From Sipunculus nudus (Eukaryota; Annelida; Sipuncula; Golfingiida; Sipunculidae), in the NCBI GenBank assembly GCA_026874595.1, contig CM049322.1, forward strand, positions 48,649,340 to 48,713,339: DNA of 64,000 bases, read 5' to 3'. Shown here piece by piece: positions 24,152-37,637 of the stretch. A program made the translations under genes and the position numbers. The notes below the pieces were generated by a model. It was not told the origin of the DNA and made no database searches. It was given only the letters and a program-made list of their open reading frames with translations. The stretch's first letter is position 1, and every line of letters begins with the position of its first letter.

Positions 24152-25446
24152 TGGCTAAATCAATTCCAGCAGTATTGTGCTGCTGCCAGCTCTCAATGTT
24201 TTGATTAGAGATTAATGTATATTTTGAACATAAAAAGAAACTTATGGAAACCAAACGTCCGAGTATGCAATCCAACCATACTTCTAACTCTAAAATAACT
24301 TTGGTTTTACTGAATGATATATCGATAGGCAGATATTATATAACACAAGAAAAATGACTGTTTTCAACAAACTTTGAACCAAATGTGACCTGAGACAATT
24401 TACCGTTAAATGTCAATACTGCGAGATAACTTTGCAAAATGAATCATTTTATATCACGAATACTGCTTGGGAAGCAACGTTATGATATCGATTATATCTC
24501 ATCAAATTTATGCCATATAACATAACTTAATTGCATTAGGTAAGCCGGCAATGAATATGTTATGTGCTCCTGGGAGATTTTGGAAAGCTTGCACAACGTC
24601 AGACGGTTTGCTATACTACATCTCACATGTCATTATATAATAAGGTTAAACGGAATTTCCTACATGATCTATTAAATTATTTGTATAATTAAATGGGCAG
24701 CCCTCGCCTTCCTAGCCACGAGGTATCTCCTTTTTTCTGCCAGGTAATGGGCTTTATTTCATGCTGTAATACTAAGTGGTACAGAAGGTAAAACATTTGA
24801 AGCAGGCTTGATGAAAGCAAAATATTGGTAAAAAGCAACACAGATAGGTAAGCTGGCCTAGGCCTGATATTATACACTCCTTGTGTAGATGTTTAAAGGC
24901 ATCGATAAGTGCATAATACAACAATCCATAAGTACACACATAGATACTTTACGATAACAAAAAATTTACAAAATAAATTGTTCGAGACGTGTCAAATGCT
25001 TGATATTTTTATCTTATATAGACCAAGCTGTAAAATAAAGCGTTTAATGCGATTCTAAGCCGGTTTGTCGGAGAGAACTTGTTTTGAGGGATCATGAGTT
25101 GAACATGGTCAGTTCAGGGTATGAACAGGTAATATAAAGATGAAATAACCATTAATATATGAGCAAGGATAAAACTAGTGTAAAATTGTCTTTTTGATAG
25201 TTAAAAACAGGATACTAAACGATTAGGAAACTACTAGTCCTGGTAGTCATTTTAGGACTGTTCAGTGCCTCCCGCCAAAAGCATGGATGTATACATGATA
25301 TCTAATTGTGCAACTATGCCATTAATTATAGAGTTACGAGATATTACTGACCAGGATTTTGTAAGGAAAAGACATTCCCTATATATGAAGCGCGCATTGT
25401 CACTATTAAGTAATCGTTTGCAATAAATGGCTAAAAGCCTTAAAAA

Positions 25447-25635
25447 ATGTTGGAACTTGTCATTCTCTTTTTATCATTTTTAACAACCATCTGTTTTCTA
25501 ACAGCTAGCCCCCTGTGTCTCCAAAGTGATGTGGTGTCAACACAATCTAGAACAAAGAGAAAGGGTACAAGTAAAGGAAACATTGAATATAATAAAAAAA
25601 GAGATGAAGCGAAGAAAATTTGTCGTATAATATAA
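25447..25635 (+). CDS. candidate small secreted peptide (signal peptide + basic tail)
   Basis: The 62-codon ATG frame starts with a classic hydrophobic leader (LVILFLSFLTTICFL) and a plausible signal-peptidase site after LTA. The polar tail has dibasic sites (TKRKG, KKRDEAKK). It sits at the position that in copy 35.5 kb holds the signal-peptide exon. An alternative reading starts after the internal acceptor TTTTCTAACAG as a 66-bp exon closed by a GTAAAG donor; copy 28.6 kb has the same 66-bp spacing (TTGTCTGATAG before, GTGAGG after). The 44.3-kb copy has a stop after eight codons. Not recognised; it could be a chance frame. Confidence 0.3.
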   Translation: MLELVILFLSFLTTICFLTASPLCLQSDVVSTQSRTKRKGTSKGNIEYNKKRDEAKKICRII

Positions 25636-26142
25636 AAGCAGACTCATGTAAACTTTAGTTATATCGTAATAACAATGCCAGCTAGGAAACGTTGGCTACA
25701 ACATAAAAGTGGTATCAAATATTGAAATATTGCTCTATATGAAGAGCGGAAGGTAAGAAAACAAAAGCCATAATATAAATAAAAGCAGTTACTACAGGCA
25801 AGCTTCGGAGACACTACTTTTTTTCTGAAACTAAGTAGTCTTGTTATCGGAGTGCTCGTATTAGCCAAATATGGCAACTCATGACTACTGTACCGGGACT
25901 TACAACACCTAACATAAACAATGTACTAGAACTTGCATAAGGACATTGGTAATGACAGCAAATTTTATGTCCCCTAAAGTATTTCCTTTCATTCACGTAC
26001 GAGTCTTGGTCAGGGTCGGGTTGTGAATACTATAAATGACAAATATGTACTACCTGTACTACCGAGGTAATGTATTATCAGGTTGTCGGATTGTCCACAA
26101 TATGTAACGCTCAGAGAAGTGTTTACTAGAACAAAAAACTAA

Positions 26143-26500
26143 TCTGTGGATACTTGAGGCAGGATAATAACCCCGCTTTGTAAGTTAGCTGTGGATACTT
26201 GAGGCTTGATTATAACACCGATTTGTAAGCGAGTTGTGGATACCCGAGGCAGGATAAAAACGCCACTTTGTACGCGAGTTGTGGATACCTGAGGCAGGAT
26301 AATAACGCCGATTTGTAATTAGTTGTGGATACTTCAGGCAGGATTATAACGCAGATTTGTAATTTAGTTGTGCAAACTTCAGGCAGGATTATAACGCCGC
26401 TTTGTGAGTTGTTGACACTTCAGGCAAGATTAAGACGCCACTTTGTAAGTAAGTTACGGATACTGGAGGTTTAATTATAATGCCGCCTTTTAAGAAAGTT
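26143..26500 (+). repeat. 45-bp minisatellite, about 8 units
   Basis: The GTTGTGGATACTTGAGGCAG core recurs with unit starts near 26,148, 26,193, 26,238, 26,283, 26,327, 26,372, 26,413 and 26,458. Spacings are 45, 45, 45, 44, 45, 41 and 45. The paralogous copies at 19,670 and 32,845 hold a single unit, so this is a local expansion in one copy. Confidence 0.9.
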
Positions 26501-27661
26501 TTGGTTGTTTTTGGTTGTTTTCTGTGTTTCACTTGTGTTGATTCCAAACAGAGATATCCCGAAAATACATTAACGTTTTCTTTGCCGACTGGATGGCGTT
26601 CATGTCACCATGTGGTCACCCACGTCCCGACTTTAGATCATGGATAGGCCCATGATCAACAAAAATTTGTATTATATTTTGGATGAAACGTAACACAAAA
26701 TAACTGTAGACTTCTTTATATATAAAACGAATAAAATGGAACTCAATTATAGGACTAAATGGACCCAGTTTAAAACACTTTACATTTTCATGAAACTTTC
26801 TAAATCTAACAAATAAAATAAATGATCAAATATTTTGCATTTAACAATTTTAAAACCACATAAGAAAGGTTAATCGTGTCCATCATAATAAAGAGACTCA
26901 AAATGTTTGCAATAAATATATCATAATATCAATTAAAATATTATGCAGTGATTTAATTTGTGTATATAAGAACGGGTACATGTTCTAAAATTGAACGTGA
27001 GGCTCTTTGAGTTGACTAATTCTTCCCTCTTCTTTTCATATTATATGAATAAATAAGAAGTTTGCATCCCGATTTACATATTCAAATAACTTTATTAAGG
27101 ACGAAAAATACCACTCTACCACAAAACAGGTTACTAAAAACAGAACAATGTAATAAGATTATTATTTATGAATTCCCTCTATTAGTAATCCTGTTGAAAC
27201 ATTTAACCTCACGAACTCATGTTATAGAACATCATTTATCCAAATGAATGGAAATCCAAACTTTCACTGTAGAGTTCTTTGGCCTGTTAAATATAAACCT
27301 TTTAAAATTTTAAGATTTAAATTTAAGATTTAAAAATTAGATTAAAACCCAGGATTATATTTATACGATGGCTATTTTTTACTGATAATGTATGCTCACA
27401 CGAAGAAACATTGGAATATGTATTTAAGTACAACAACAAACACTCCTGTACTATAACCAAACAATAAATATTCAAAAACAAATTTTGTCAAGGCAACGTA
27501 ACTGTAACAAACTATGCTATAATGAACAGGCATGCTTGTTGTCTTTACTAACCGAGTCTTTAAAACAAAATATTATATACATGTACAAAAGTGTGAAGTC
27601 AGGAGTCAGTGTTTAACCTGTTTTTCTTCTGTTATTAAAATTAATCAGATAGGGGAAATTG

Positions 27662-27762
<101 letters not shown>

Positions 27763-29030
27763 ATACCATATGTACACAGTTGGTGTTCAATACAAACATT
27801 GTTTTGTGCATATATATTCTGTCCTATAAACACGCATAACTATAGTAAAGCACAATAAAGCACCAACCCATATGCCATAAGTTCCCTTTAAATTAAGAAC
27901 ACTGTGTTATTTTGCATATGTTCTCTCCCACACAAACGCATTTATTCCAAGTTATAATAGTCATGGTGTTGCCAGTGGGCGTCTTTCCCAAACGCTGGTA
28001 TCACAGCCATGATAGCTCATTCAATTGCAACACTATTTCCTGCTGCCGCTTCTGGATGTTTTAATCACATATTTCCGTATATTTTGAAATTACAATGAAT
28101 CATATATTGTATTGACGAGAAACATCCGAGTATGCAATCCTATCATACTTCACAGCCAGGGATAACCCAAGCTCAACTTCATGATATATCAATAGACATC
28201 CAGAATGTAAATTGCACAAGAAAAATGATTGTTTACAACACACTTTAGGTCAAATGTAGCCTTAACTGTGACCATAGACATATAAGGAAATATGGCATAT
28301 ACGCAGAAAAAGAATCAATTTATAATCCATCAAATTGATTTATCCTGATTAATTACGTATTGTTTACACCTTGCGGTAACGGTACTCGACCAGTCGCCGG
28401 TTGCATGTAAGCGTCAACCAAAGGTTGTTAGGTGGGATGTAGGTTGTAAACCTGTTTCTTTTAAATATTATAATAATTTGATACATAATTTATTATCTTA
28501 CATTCGGATTTGTGCAAAAATTCAAACTGCCATCATGTTTTAAAAAGAAAAAACCGAAAATTCAGACACGCCGAATCGACCACTCCAACAGTACTTAGAT
28601 TGAGTTTGACCACTTTTTTTGTCTGATAGCTTGCTCCCTGTTTCCCGCTGGAAAGTGGTGGCAACAAAACCGAGAAGAAAGAGAAAAAGAACACGGTGAG
28701 GAAACATATGTTATAATAAGACAACAGCAGAAGTGAAGAAAGGTTTCCCTAACATAAAAGCACTCATGTAAGGCTCATGTAAGAAAAATGTACTAACTAT
28801 GCCAGCAAGGAAATATTTGCTTAAACTTAGGAGCAGTGTCAGATATGAAAATAATGCATGTTATATATACAAAGTAGAAGGTTATAAAATATTGGACATA
28901 ATATAAAAGCGGTACCCACAGGAAAGCTTCGAAGACACTAGTTTATCTGAAACCAAGTAGTGTTGTTCACGGAATTCTCAAATTAACCAAATATGTCAAC
29001 TTACGAAAAACTCTATCGGGACTTATAATA

Positions 29031-29312
29031 CCATTATGGTCTCTATTATATGGCAGCTATATTTATGACTTTTTTAATATGACCGGTATACTGAGTGGAA
29101 TAAGTAATCATCAGGAAATTTTAAAATATATAAACAATATCATTTTAAGTTTCAGAAAATGTGGCCGAGATGCCGATGTACTATCGAAACCCTTGAATCC
29201 ACTTGATCACAATTATTTTATATCAGAATGACTACTTTATTTTAATTTTAGGTAATAATATTGCAGGTAAAAGGTCCAATTCTCCAAAAAGTGTGTATGC
29301 TTTGTTAATTAA

Positions 29313-29366
<54 letters not shown>

Positions 29367-32330
29367 CAATTTTGGTGAGAGTTATCGTATGGAAGAATTG
29401 GGAAATGAACAGAGAACAAACATATAAACAGTAAACCGTCAAATGACTTCAAATCATATTCCAAACTAGATCGAAGTGGGCAAAATTAGTTATTCCACTG
29501 TACTACATCATGTTTAAGTGTAGTTCTCTGATTGAATCGTGTCAAATAAATGTCGATCAGCATAATCATTTTCAGCTCGTTAAAATTTATATTTTTAAAC
29601 ACGCTGAGTGTGTGTTAGCATCACGTATGATAATTATTTATTAGTATGATATCCAAAATAATTATAAGAGACACGCTATATTTGATTAATTCAACATAAA
29701 GGATTTACCATTTCGAAAACCTTTTCACACTTACAATTAAAAAAAGTGAAAAGTATTTTTAGTTATTCAATACTCGAATTGTTTCATGAAATAATTAAAT
29801 TTATACACAATGCTCAGTTTCCTTGACATAATTCTGCTTGCTTCCTATAAAGTGATTGCGCAAATGGTTTATTGGATATTTAATGAATTAAAATTATAGT
29901 ATTATCGGGGTCTACTTATTTTCCTGTGATGGTCAGTCTATATTTTACGCAACAAGTTCGAAGGGCAATTGTTAATTTTCTGTCGATTCCTCAACATATA
30001 TACATCTGTATTTCTGACGGCTGAAATATAAAGCAATTATCACCAAGAAATTGTTCTAATCTGTTCCGCCTATACAGCCAGATCTAATATTTAGGGGACT
30101 GTCAATAAGCAGGCAGCTTTATGAAAAGTAAAAGTGAGAAATTAAAAAACGGGTTTCCTTATACAGCTCTGGTTAAACTTCTAATATTTTACTATTTACT
30201 TCAAGGCTATTCACTGTATTGATTGTCTAAGTCTATCCTTGACCCCTTAGAACAGTAACACTGACACCACGAAATTAAATCCTTGACCCCTTATAATAGT
30301 AACACTATCACCACAAAATTAGTCTTAGATGTTCCGCCTTTAAAGTCAGCTCAAATATTCAGGGGACAATCAATAAACGGTTAACAACATTCAGTATACA
30401 TAATGTTAAAGTTTCAGTCTATTCCTCACACGATGGCAAATGCAGTGAGACTGTCACCCCGAAATATTTTTAAAATGTGCACCAGACAGCAGGACGAGCT
30501 ATTAATTAAGAGTGTAAACTATCAAAATACAAAGATAACCATGAAAAAACTACATCTTGATTAAGTGAGAGCTTAAAGGCTCATATAATTCACATGAACA
30601 ATATACCTCGAAATGTCACAAATAAAAATATATATTATAAAAGATGTTATACCTTTTTAGAAGCATGTATAATATTCAAGAGAAATTCTTCAATGTTTAA
30701 CTTCTTTTGATATGCCAAGGTTTCTGCATGGCTCCCCGCAGTTTCTGAGACGGCTAGCGGTTTTTTATGGACACATCAGGTAAACAGTGATTGAAGCGGC
30801 GTCCGTTTAGGCAGGGTATTCGATTTGTATGCGTTTTACTTTTGCATTAACAGTTTTCGCTCCGTTCGTGCAGAAGTTTCCTTCTGCAGGCGTTTGCCCT
30901 GACATTATAGCTTGACCTGGCACGCGACGTCAAGGTAAACTTATGTTAATTTACTTAACTTCGTATTTCTGCCTCTCACGCTCCTGTTCAAACAAGTTCG
31001 TGGCATTTGTGGCAGACAGCCGCAACAGACGAATTCATCAAATTAGGTAACCATTATTTTTTATCAGTACCATGCAATATAAAAATATACTCCATTTATA
31101 ACACGAAAGTATGTCTGGTTAATTCAAAAGGACTTCTGCATGTTTTACGATAAACGGTACATATACCCCCGCCGCTTATGGGCAGCCATTTGCATGGACT
31201 GTCAGATAATATAAATATAAAAACCGCGAAATTCAGCCCCGCCGATATAAAAGGCAACCACAGTATTTAAAAGTAATACGAAAAATTGTTCCGTTCAGGT
31301 TCTCACAGCTTCGCCTGGGCTTAGAGGGCTCATTAATGTCAGTATTTTAAGTAGTAACGGGTTAGATTCCTCATGTGCGGAATGCAGAATTCGTGTTGAG
31401 ACATTTTATATGGATGAACCTTCACGGCGGTATGCGGTTTTTTATGTGTTGTCCATGGTACCCAACCGGAAACTTAAAAATCGCTACATATGGCGATCGT
31501 TTTGCCAGGATTACGCATTCCGCATGCCGGATCCGCGCATGAGGTATTTCGCCTTCTTTATTATTCTATACGTGTACCGATTTTATACGCATTCCGCACC
31601 CCGCACATACGAAATCTTAAAAAGTCTGCACAAAAAAAGTCTGCAAATATATTCGACTTTACTTATTAATTACATTCGCTAAGCGGCAGTGGTTGTTTTT
31701 TTTGCGGGCGTATTTTTTTATATCTCTTAGCTACATTAGTAAAACAGTTATTGACGGATTTTAATGAAACCTTCATGATAGCTCGTCAATGGTCGAAGGA
31801 AAAATGATTAAATTTTGATACCGATAACATTCCTCATTTATGAAAAATTTCAAGCAAAAATGCTGTTTATCTTATAGTTATATATGAGGGTAATGAGCTG
31901 CGTTGGGGGAGGTCTGCTTCTCTTAGGGATTTTCTTGTATATACTCAAATCTGCTGATAATTACTGATAATATTCATACCAGGAGACGAAAATAATGCGG
32001 TCGTGCAAGCCGCTCGACATCTCTATATATAGCCATGTCCAATGTCTAGCCCTGTAATTCAGGACAAGACACATAAACCACAAAATAAATTGCCACAAGA
32101 CTTCACCATTAGTTAATGGATATCTCCTCTTGCTGACAAGGAAAAACTTAGTCACTGTCTCAGTAATTACTCAGTTTATATCCAGAATTACCACAGCCTC
32201 TGCTGTTAATGTAGTCAATGTTCCCTTTTCATTATTAATTCGTTACTTTTATCAGAATATCAAAAATGGCAATAATACAAATATTATCCTTACTGTAATT
32301 TATAACAATATTTTCATTAACATGTCAGTA
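29031..32330. other. spacer between array copies with degenerate duplications
   Basis: (TA)n lies at 29,323-29,364. Local repeats: ATCCTTGACCCCTTA at 30,235 and 30,279 (44-bp unit, two copies), and a TGTTCCGCCT..AGGGGAC..TCAATAA block at about 30,062 and 30,334. Near 31,189 an ATTTGCAT octamer precedes TATAAAAG (31,246) in a GC-richer stretch, which may be a promoter remnant. The frame 31,410-31,682 has no recognised domain. Confidence 0.4.
31700..31930 (+). repeat. dispersed MITE-like repeat
   Basis: AGTTATTGACGGATTTTAAT, GAAACCTTCATG and the terminal GGGGGAGGTCTGCTTCTCTT are the landmarks of a repeat type common in marine invertebrate genomes. Family not assigned. Confidence 0.4.
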
Positions 32331-32334
32331 GCTT

Positions 32335-34480
32335 CTTTGCATTGATTTTATAGTCACAAGTCTGTTTGACTGTTTTATCTAATATACACCGTGTTTCGTT
32401 CCTTAAGGGCCAATGTCATTGACAGTAGATTGCGGCTGGATCCTTTGAAAATAATGACATTCCATCCATGTCGCCTTCTTGGTCAAAATCTACTTCTCTG
32501 GTTGAGCCAGAGCTGCAATCCTTGCGACTGATAATAAGTTGTTAACAAATTCACTGCAACTATTTTCCTATACAAACAACAGGTAGCCGGATACACTTTG
32601 CAATAATAAAGCATGATAGACTAAGAAATAAAGTTCTTTGAACAAGAAGAATAATGCTATGTGTACAACAAGTCTGCTAAGAATAAGCAATAACCACTTA
32701 CTATACAATAAAGATAAAACACTTTCCGATGCTTTTGTTCCTCTATTGCGAAGACAGATTCCCTGAGTTTTCCTTTTATGACATGTTCCCAGTGTCCTCA
32801 ATCTGTAACGCTCTGAGAGGTATTTACTGGGAAAAAAATTTGTTTATAACTTAGGCAGGATTATGACCGAACTTCATAAGTAGGACTTCACATCGAGTTT
32901 GTGTGTCCTCTCGGCTTACCTGTTTTATTGCAAAACCAAGATTTAAAGAAAATATGTGAACCTTCTCTTTTCCCGGCAGGCTTTCGTTTCCTTTCAAGGC
33001 TCGATCAACCATATCTGACAGTAAAGAAGTTTTTAGAATCCTGGGAAGGCCTTAGATCACCAAAGGTTTATATTATATTTGGATGAAAAATAACACCTAA
33101 TAATTAGGTGTTTTAGCCAAATAAAAAACCTAACAAACTAAATCATAAACCTAGTTGAAAACACTTTACATTTTTTATGGAATTAATGCATCTGCTTTAT
33201 AGTGGGTTATGATTACAAATTGACTGTAAGTATTGTTCCCTATTCATTAATATCTTTTTTTTTGTTTTAAAACGCGATGTCTTTCACCCCTGTGTGCTTA
33301 CATCAGTTGTTGATGTCTCAATGCGTTTTAAAAGGATATAAAATTAATATGGAAACGGCGCAGTGAAACGGTATAACAATCACTATAATTTGAGCCATAA
33401 ATTTACATAGACCGGTTGTAAAATAAAATATTTAAAATATTTAACAGTAATTTCCATTATGTACAGAAGAATGGTTTTGTTTATAAAAAATTTTGGGGTT
33501 GTCATGGTTACACATTCTCCAATGTTCTCTTTGTATTATATCCGGAATAAATGACACACACACATATATATATATATATATTGCATTTGCTTATGATAAT
33601 TTAACCAGGTGGATAGTCTGTAGGTCTTTGTTATCGTGTATGTTGCTTCCGTTTGAACCCGGTACGTAAAGACAAAAAAGTAACAATGAACAACTCTGTG
33701 TGAATGATTGGTAAAATCAAAGCACACATCCACATACCAGTTGTGTACAGTTGGTTTTAAATCAACAATTGTTCCGTACCTGCATATTCTGTTCTAAAAA
33801 CGCCCGTTATTATTGAAGCAATGAAGCGCCAGCCCACTATCTTTATGCTATCGTTATATTAGTAACATAAACAGTGTTCTTTTGCATACATTGTATCCTA
33901 CGCAGGCACATATGTTCCAAGTTAGAATTGTCATGTTGAAACAGGTGGGCGTCTTTCTCAAACGCTGATATCACAATTATGAGGGTACATAAAATTGAAA
34001 GAGTATTTTGCTGCTGCCAGTTCTGAATAATAACAATTATATATTGTATTGAAAACGAATATCCGAGTATGCAATCGAACCTCACATTCAGGCATAACCT
34101 TGGCTTTCCTTAATGTTATATTGATTGACAGTCCAGATCATAAAGGCGAAATGTAAGTTTTGTTTTATACGCTCGCTGGATTCAGTATGGTAAGTAACCC
34201 CGGTAGACCGAATGATAGTTAATTAGAAAGAAGGTAACAATCTGAATTAAACAAAATTAGCATATATGAATATAAGCCTATCAAAGGCTATTTCACCGCA
34301 CGGCTATGACACAGCACGGCATCATCATCAGCACCATCAGCGGTGTGACGTCAGATGATGTTGGTCACCTGACAAAAACAAAAAAGGTGCATTTCTGTGT
34401 CTCTTCTGAGATTTAACTTCGTTTGTGTCTATTCTTACTTCAAACTTCCGCTCTCCTTTGTCTGTTTGATTTTTAATCGC
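32335..34480 (+). repeat. array copy A2
   Basis: Paralogue of A1 (18,610-21,495) lacking the GC-rich insertion. It ends in GAGATTTAACTTCGTTTGTG..CAAACTTCCGCT, as A1 does. The homologue of the 42.9-kb frame (33,735-34,000) is frameshifted near its start. Confidence 0.75.
34346..34353. promoter_or_regulatory. conserved TGACGTCA site (A2)
   Basis: Perfect CRE-type palindrome at the place matching 21,299 in A1. Confidence 0.35.
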
Positions 34481-35339
34481 TGCGAATGTTTGTTAACGAA
34501 TTATGCATAATTGTGACGAATAAAAGCGTCGTAAACATTACTTAAAATAAATATTTTGATAAACAAGGAAACGATTGTTTGATAAAGAGAACAATTCTCT
34601 TGGGCTTGGCCTAGCCTTAAAAACTACTGATACCGGTTATTGTAAAAATATAATAAAATCTGATGAATGAACACTTTTAGCATCAGAATGTAAACAAAGT
34701 CACAATTAGCACGTTCGGGCATAAGTGAGGAAGTTGATTTGCCGAATGGTTTTCGAAATTTCGCGTGTAATAAGCCATGATTTTGCCTGTTTGTAAACTA
34801 GTCTAGCAGGCATCACAAGACACAAGGCTAAATCTGCCCACGTTTTATAGGATTGTGTTGAATTTTGAAATTAGTCAGTACCTTAAGCAGATTAAACATT
34901 TTTTTATATTATCGGTTCAATTATATATAGGTATTGGTTATATAATGATGAGCGCAACACTTATCTCCCTGGACACGTGGTGTGTCCTTATTGGCTGTTG
35001 ATAAGCTTCATTGCATGCTGGTACTAGAAATTGTATACAAGGTATTAAATTTAGAGCTGGAGTTATGAGAAAGACCATTGGTATAAAGCAACAGAGATAG
35101 GTAAGCTTGTCTAGGCATGCTATTTAAAACATTTTGCTTTGATATTTATAGGCGTTTATTGGCATGAATAATAAGTGCAAAGACTACTAATCTATTGGTA
35201 AATAAGTAAAAACAGAGTAAAAAAAAATACTTTATGGTAACTAGACATATTCACAAAATAAAGTGAACGAGGCCAGTCAAATCTTGATTGTTTTAACTTA
35301 TATTCACCGGACACATATAATAATTGGAGCAGACCTCAT

Positions 35340-35611
35340 CAGTCGCTCACAGATGGGAACCCAAACTCGTAAGTCTACTAATTTTCTTCCGATCTTGCTG
35401 CAAAGGTGCGATTTGTAACAGTATTAATGGTATATATTGATTTTCATATAATTTCTTCATGTTATTTATCTATCACAATTGTTTAGTTATAAACAGCGTA
35501 GCTTTGAAACGAAGACTGTGGAAAGCCGAATATGACAAGACTCGTCAGTCTAGTAGTACTTCTCGTCTTCTGTTCAGTCTCCATCGAAGGTCAAGATAGT
35601 AAGTTATTCCC

Positions 35612-35667
<56 letters not shown>

Positions 35668-37637
35668 TATACTATGGATATACACTTATACATATCCATA
35701 TCTATGTTTACTATACATATCATATCGCAAGATAAGCATGGACACGTACAATGGTATATTTTATCTCATTGTTGAATTTTCCGGCGCTTTTGCAGTTAAA
35801 CGACGTAACCATATCTGTTCGGTCATCGATATATTAAGTGTCGTTTTGGAAATTATTATTGCTGCTTAACAAGATAAAAGAGGAAAAGCCTAACTACTAC
35901 AGAGATATGTTAATTTGTAGAATGTCCACCGGCTTGCGGGGGCTTTGGCGCAGGCATAAAGGTCGCACCCTCAGGTTTGGCAATATTCATGCGCTATCAA
36001 TTAAACGATTTTATTTAGCCAAAATAACGCTTAATTAAATATAATTACCTACTCTGATTTTTATAATATTGCGATGGTCGCAATTTCGTGTGAGACTACC
36101 ACATTCCGTCCTAACCTTTCCCTCAGTTTACTCTCTCTCACTCCTTTTCACCTTCTCTGCCAGGCGTGGGTCATCATGCCACAGGAGGCGTCGAACGGTA
36201 ACATGATTAGCACACTCCACGATAACCTCACAGCTAACTTTGTATTTCATATGACTATAACTGATTTCTGCAACATGCGTCATGCAAGAAGATTTGCGTG
36301 ACGAGTTAGAACAAAGGAAAATACGCCGCATGTGGTATAATTATATACCTTGCTTGAATCCCCTATGCTTTTTCTCTTTCTATGCTAATTGTTTAATATT
36401 CCTTTAACTGATTTTTTTTTTATTAAACAGCCAGCAAATCAGTCGTCAAAAGATCCATTAGCATTCAAAAACAAGGTGTGTGTTGTTTTGCATATATGTT
36501 TTTCGTAATTTTTTTTACGATTTTCAGAATGCCATGGTCATATATCATGCCTGACATATGCCCCTTATCACCTAACGTGATGCAAAATATCTATGTGCGC
36601 TACATTCAATACTTACATGGCTTATGTTACTTTATAAATGCATGATGTCTAAAAACATGTATAATATATATACCAAGTGACTTCCATTCGAAGTGATTTG
36701 TATATGACATGATAATACAGTATATCACCACATCTTATATTACTATATCCTATATAACAATATGTATTTCAAACGGGTTTTCGTGAAGATGAAAAGCATA
36801 AAATTTAGAATCTATTTAAAAGAAACCAAAACACATTTAAAATATTAAATCATTAAAAAAATGTGTAATTGTCATGATGCATTAAATTATACATTGCAGG
36901 CTTTTTTGTATGCCTTGTATTTACAATACGCGACCTAGTGAATTACTGGGATATGATATAGAGTTTTTATATATACATGTTTATATATATAGGTGATGTC
37001 CTTCTGGCGAGGCTCATTCAGAAGCAAAAAAAGTTGACACCCTGAAATAAGGTACATGGTACTTTTCTAAATAAAGATATTTACGAAACTTTGACCATTT
37101 CTAATATGATTTTTTTGCGTCATTACTGCATGCATATTTATTAAGGCTTCTGTGTCTGGATCGTACGGCACATGACTTAAACTAGTGTATTTTTTGTTTG
37201 AATCTCAGTTTTTACGTTGGTGTATCTGCAGAGTGATGGCAATACAGACTTAAAGGTTATGCCAAGATTCATTAAAAAACGTGTGGGCTTTTCTAGGGTT
37301 TTCTTTAACATGATCCAGTAATGAACACGATTAAGTACTATTGGCCTGCTGGTGCAATAGTTACCGGGTAAGATTAAAACCAGGATTAAAAGAAAAAAAG
37401 GAAGCTTGTGAAAATACCCTGTCGCGCAGTCCAAAACAGGGCATGGGCACCTTAGACGTACTTAAAATTAGTAAAAGTCTGCCTTAACATGTAGGCGGAA
37501 AGAGGAGATTTTCAGGCCACAAAGCAAATATATAAAAAAAGTGTTTGCTACTTAAGAAAACAACACATACACTCATAAACAATATATACATAATTGAAAT
37601 TTTCCTTGTTTCAGATGCAGCGCACAAAGGAAACTGA
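35340..37637 (+). CDS. candidate small secreted-peptide gene, most complete copy (C2)
   Basis: Inferred multi-exon model. Exon with ATG at 35,532-35,598 encodes a 22-residue leader (MTRLVSLVVLLVFCSV, then SIEGQD) typical of a signal peptide, and stops at a perfect GTAAGT donor (phase 1). After the (TA)n intron, a 45-bp exon (36,431-36,475; preceded by ATTAAACAG, followed by GTGTGT) encodes KSVVKRSISIQKQ with a dibasic KR. The terminal exon (37,615-37,637; after TTCCTTGTTTCAG) encodes DAAHKGN and TGA. Phase 1 fits every junction, and the same junctions and stop survive in copy C1. The 5' UTR may be spliced too (a GCAAAG-GTGCGA donor at about 35,407). The predicted product of about 44 residues, possibly processed at KR, matches no family I know. 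A conserved open block (36,074-36,301) could be an alternative exon. Confidence 0.4.
35613..35662. repeat. (TA)n tract in intron 1, shared breakpoint
   Basis: It lies directly after the GTAAGT donor. Copy C1 begins and copy C3 ends at the corresponding tract. Confidence 0.9.

Larger units (their letters stand above)
21880..25970 (+). repeat. array copy B1
   Basis: Paralogue of 40,430-46,090. Shared landmarks in order include GGGTATGTGTTT.CAATCGAACG, AAATGATGGGTCACATCAAT, ACGGCCACGCGAAAGCACC, GGCAGCCTTCGCCTTCCTAG, AAATTGTTCGAGACGTG and CTTCG.AGACACTACTTTT. It carries two open frames described separately. Confidence 0.75.

Noticed and set aside
31410-31682. 90-codon plus frame
   Set aside because: No family recognised, no paralogous conservation found, and low-complexity start and end.
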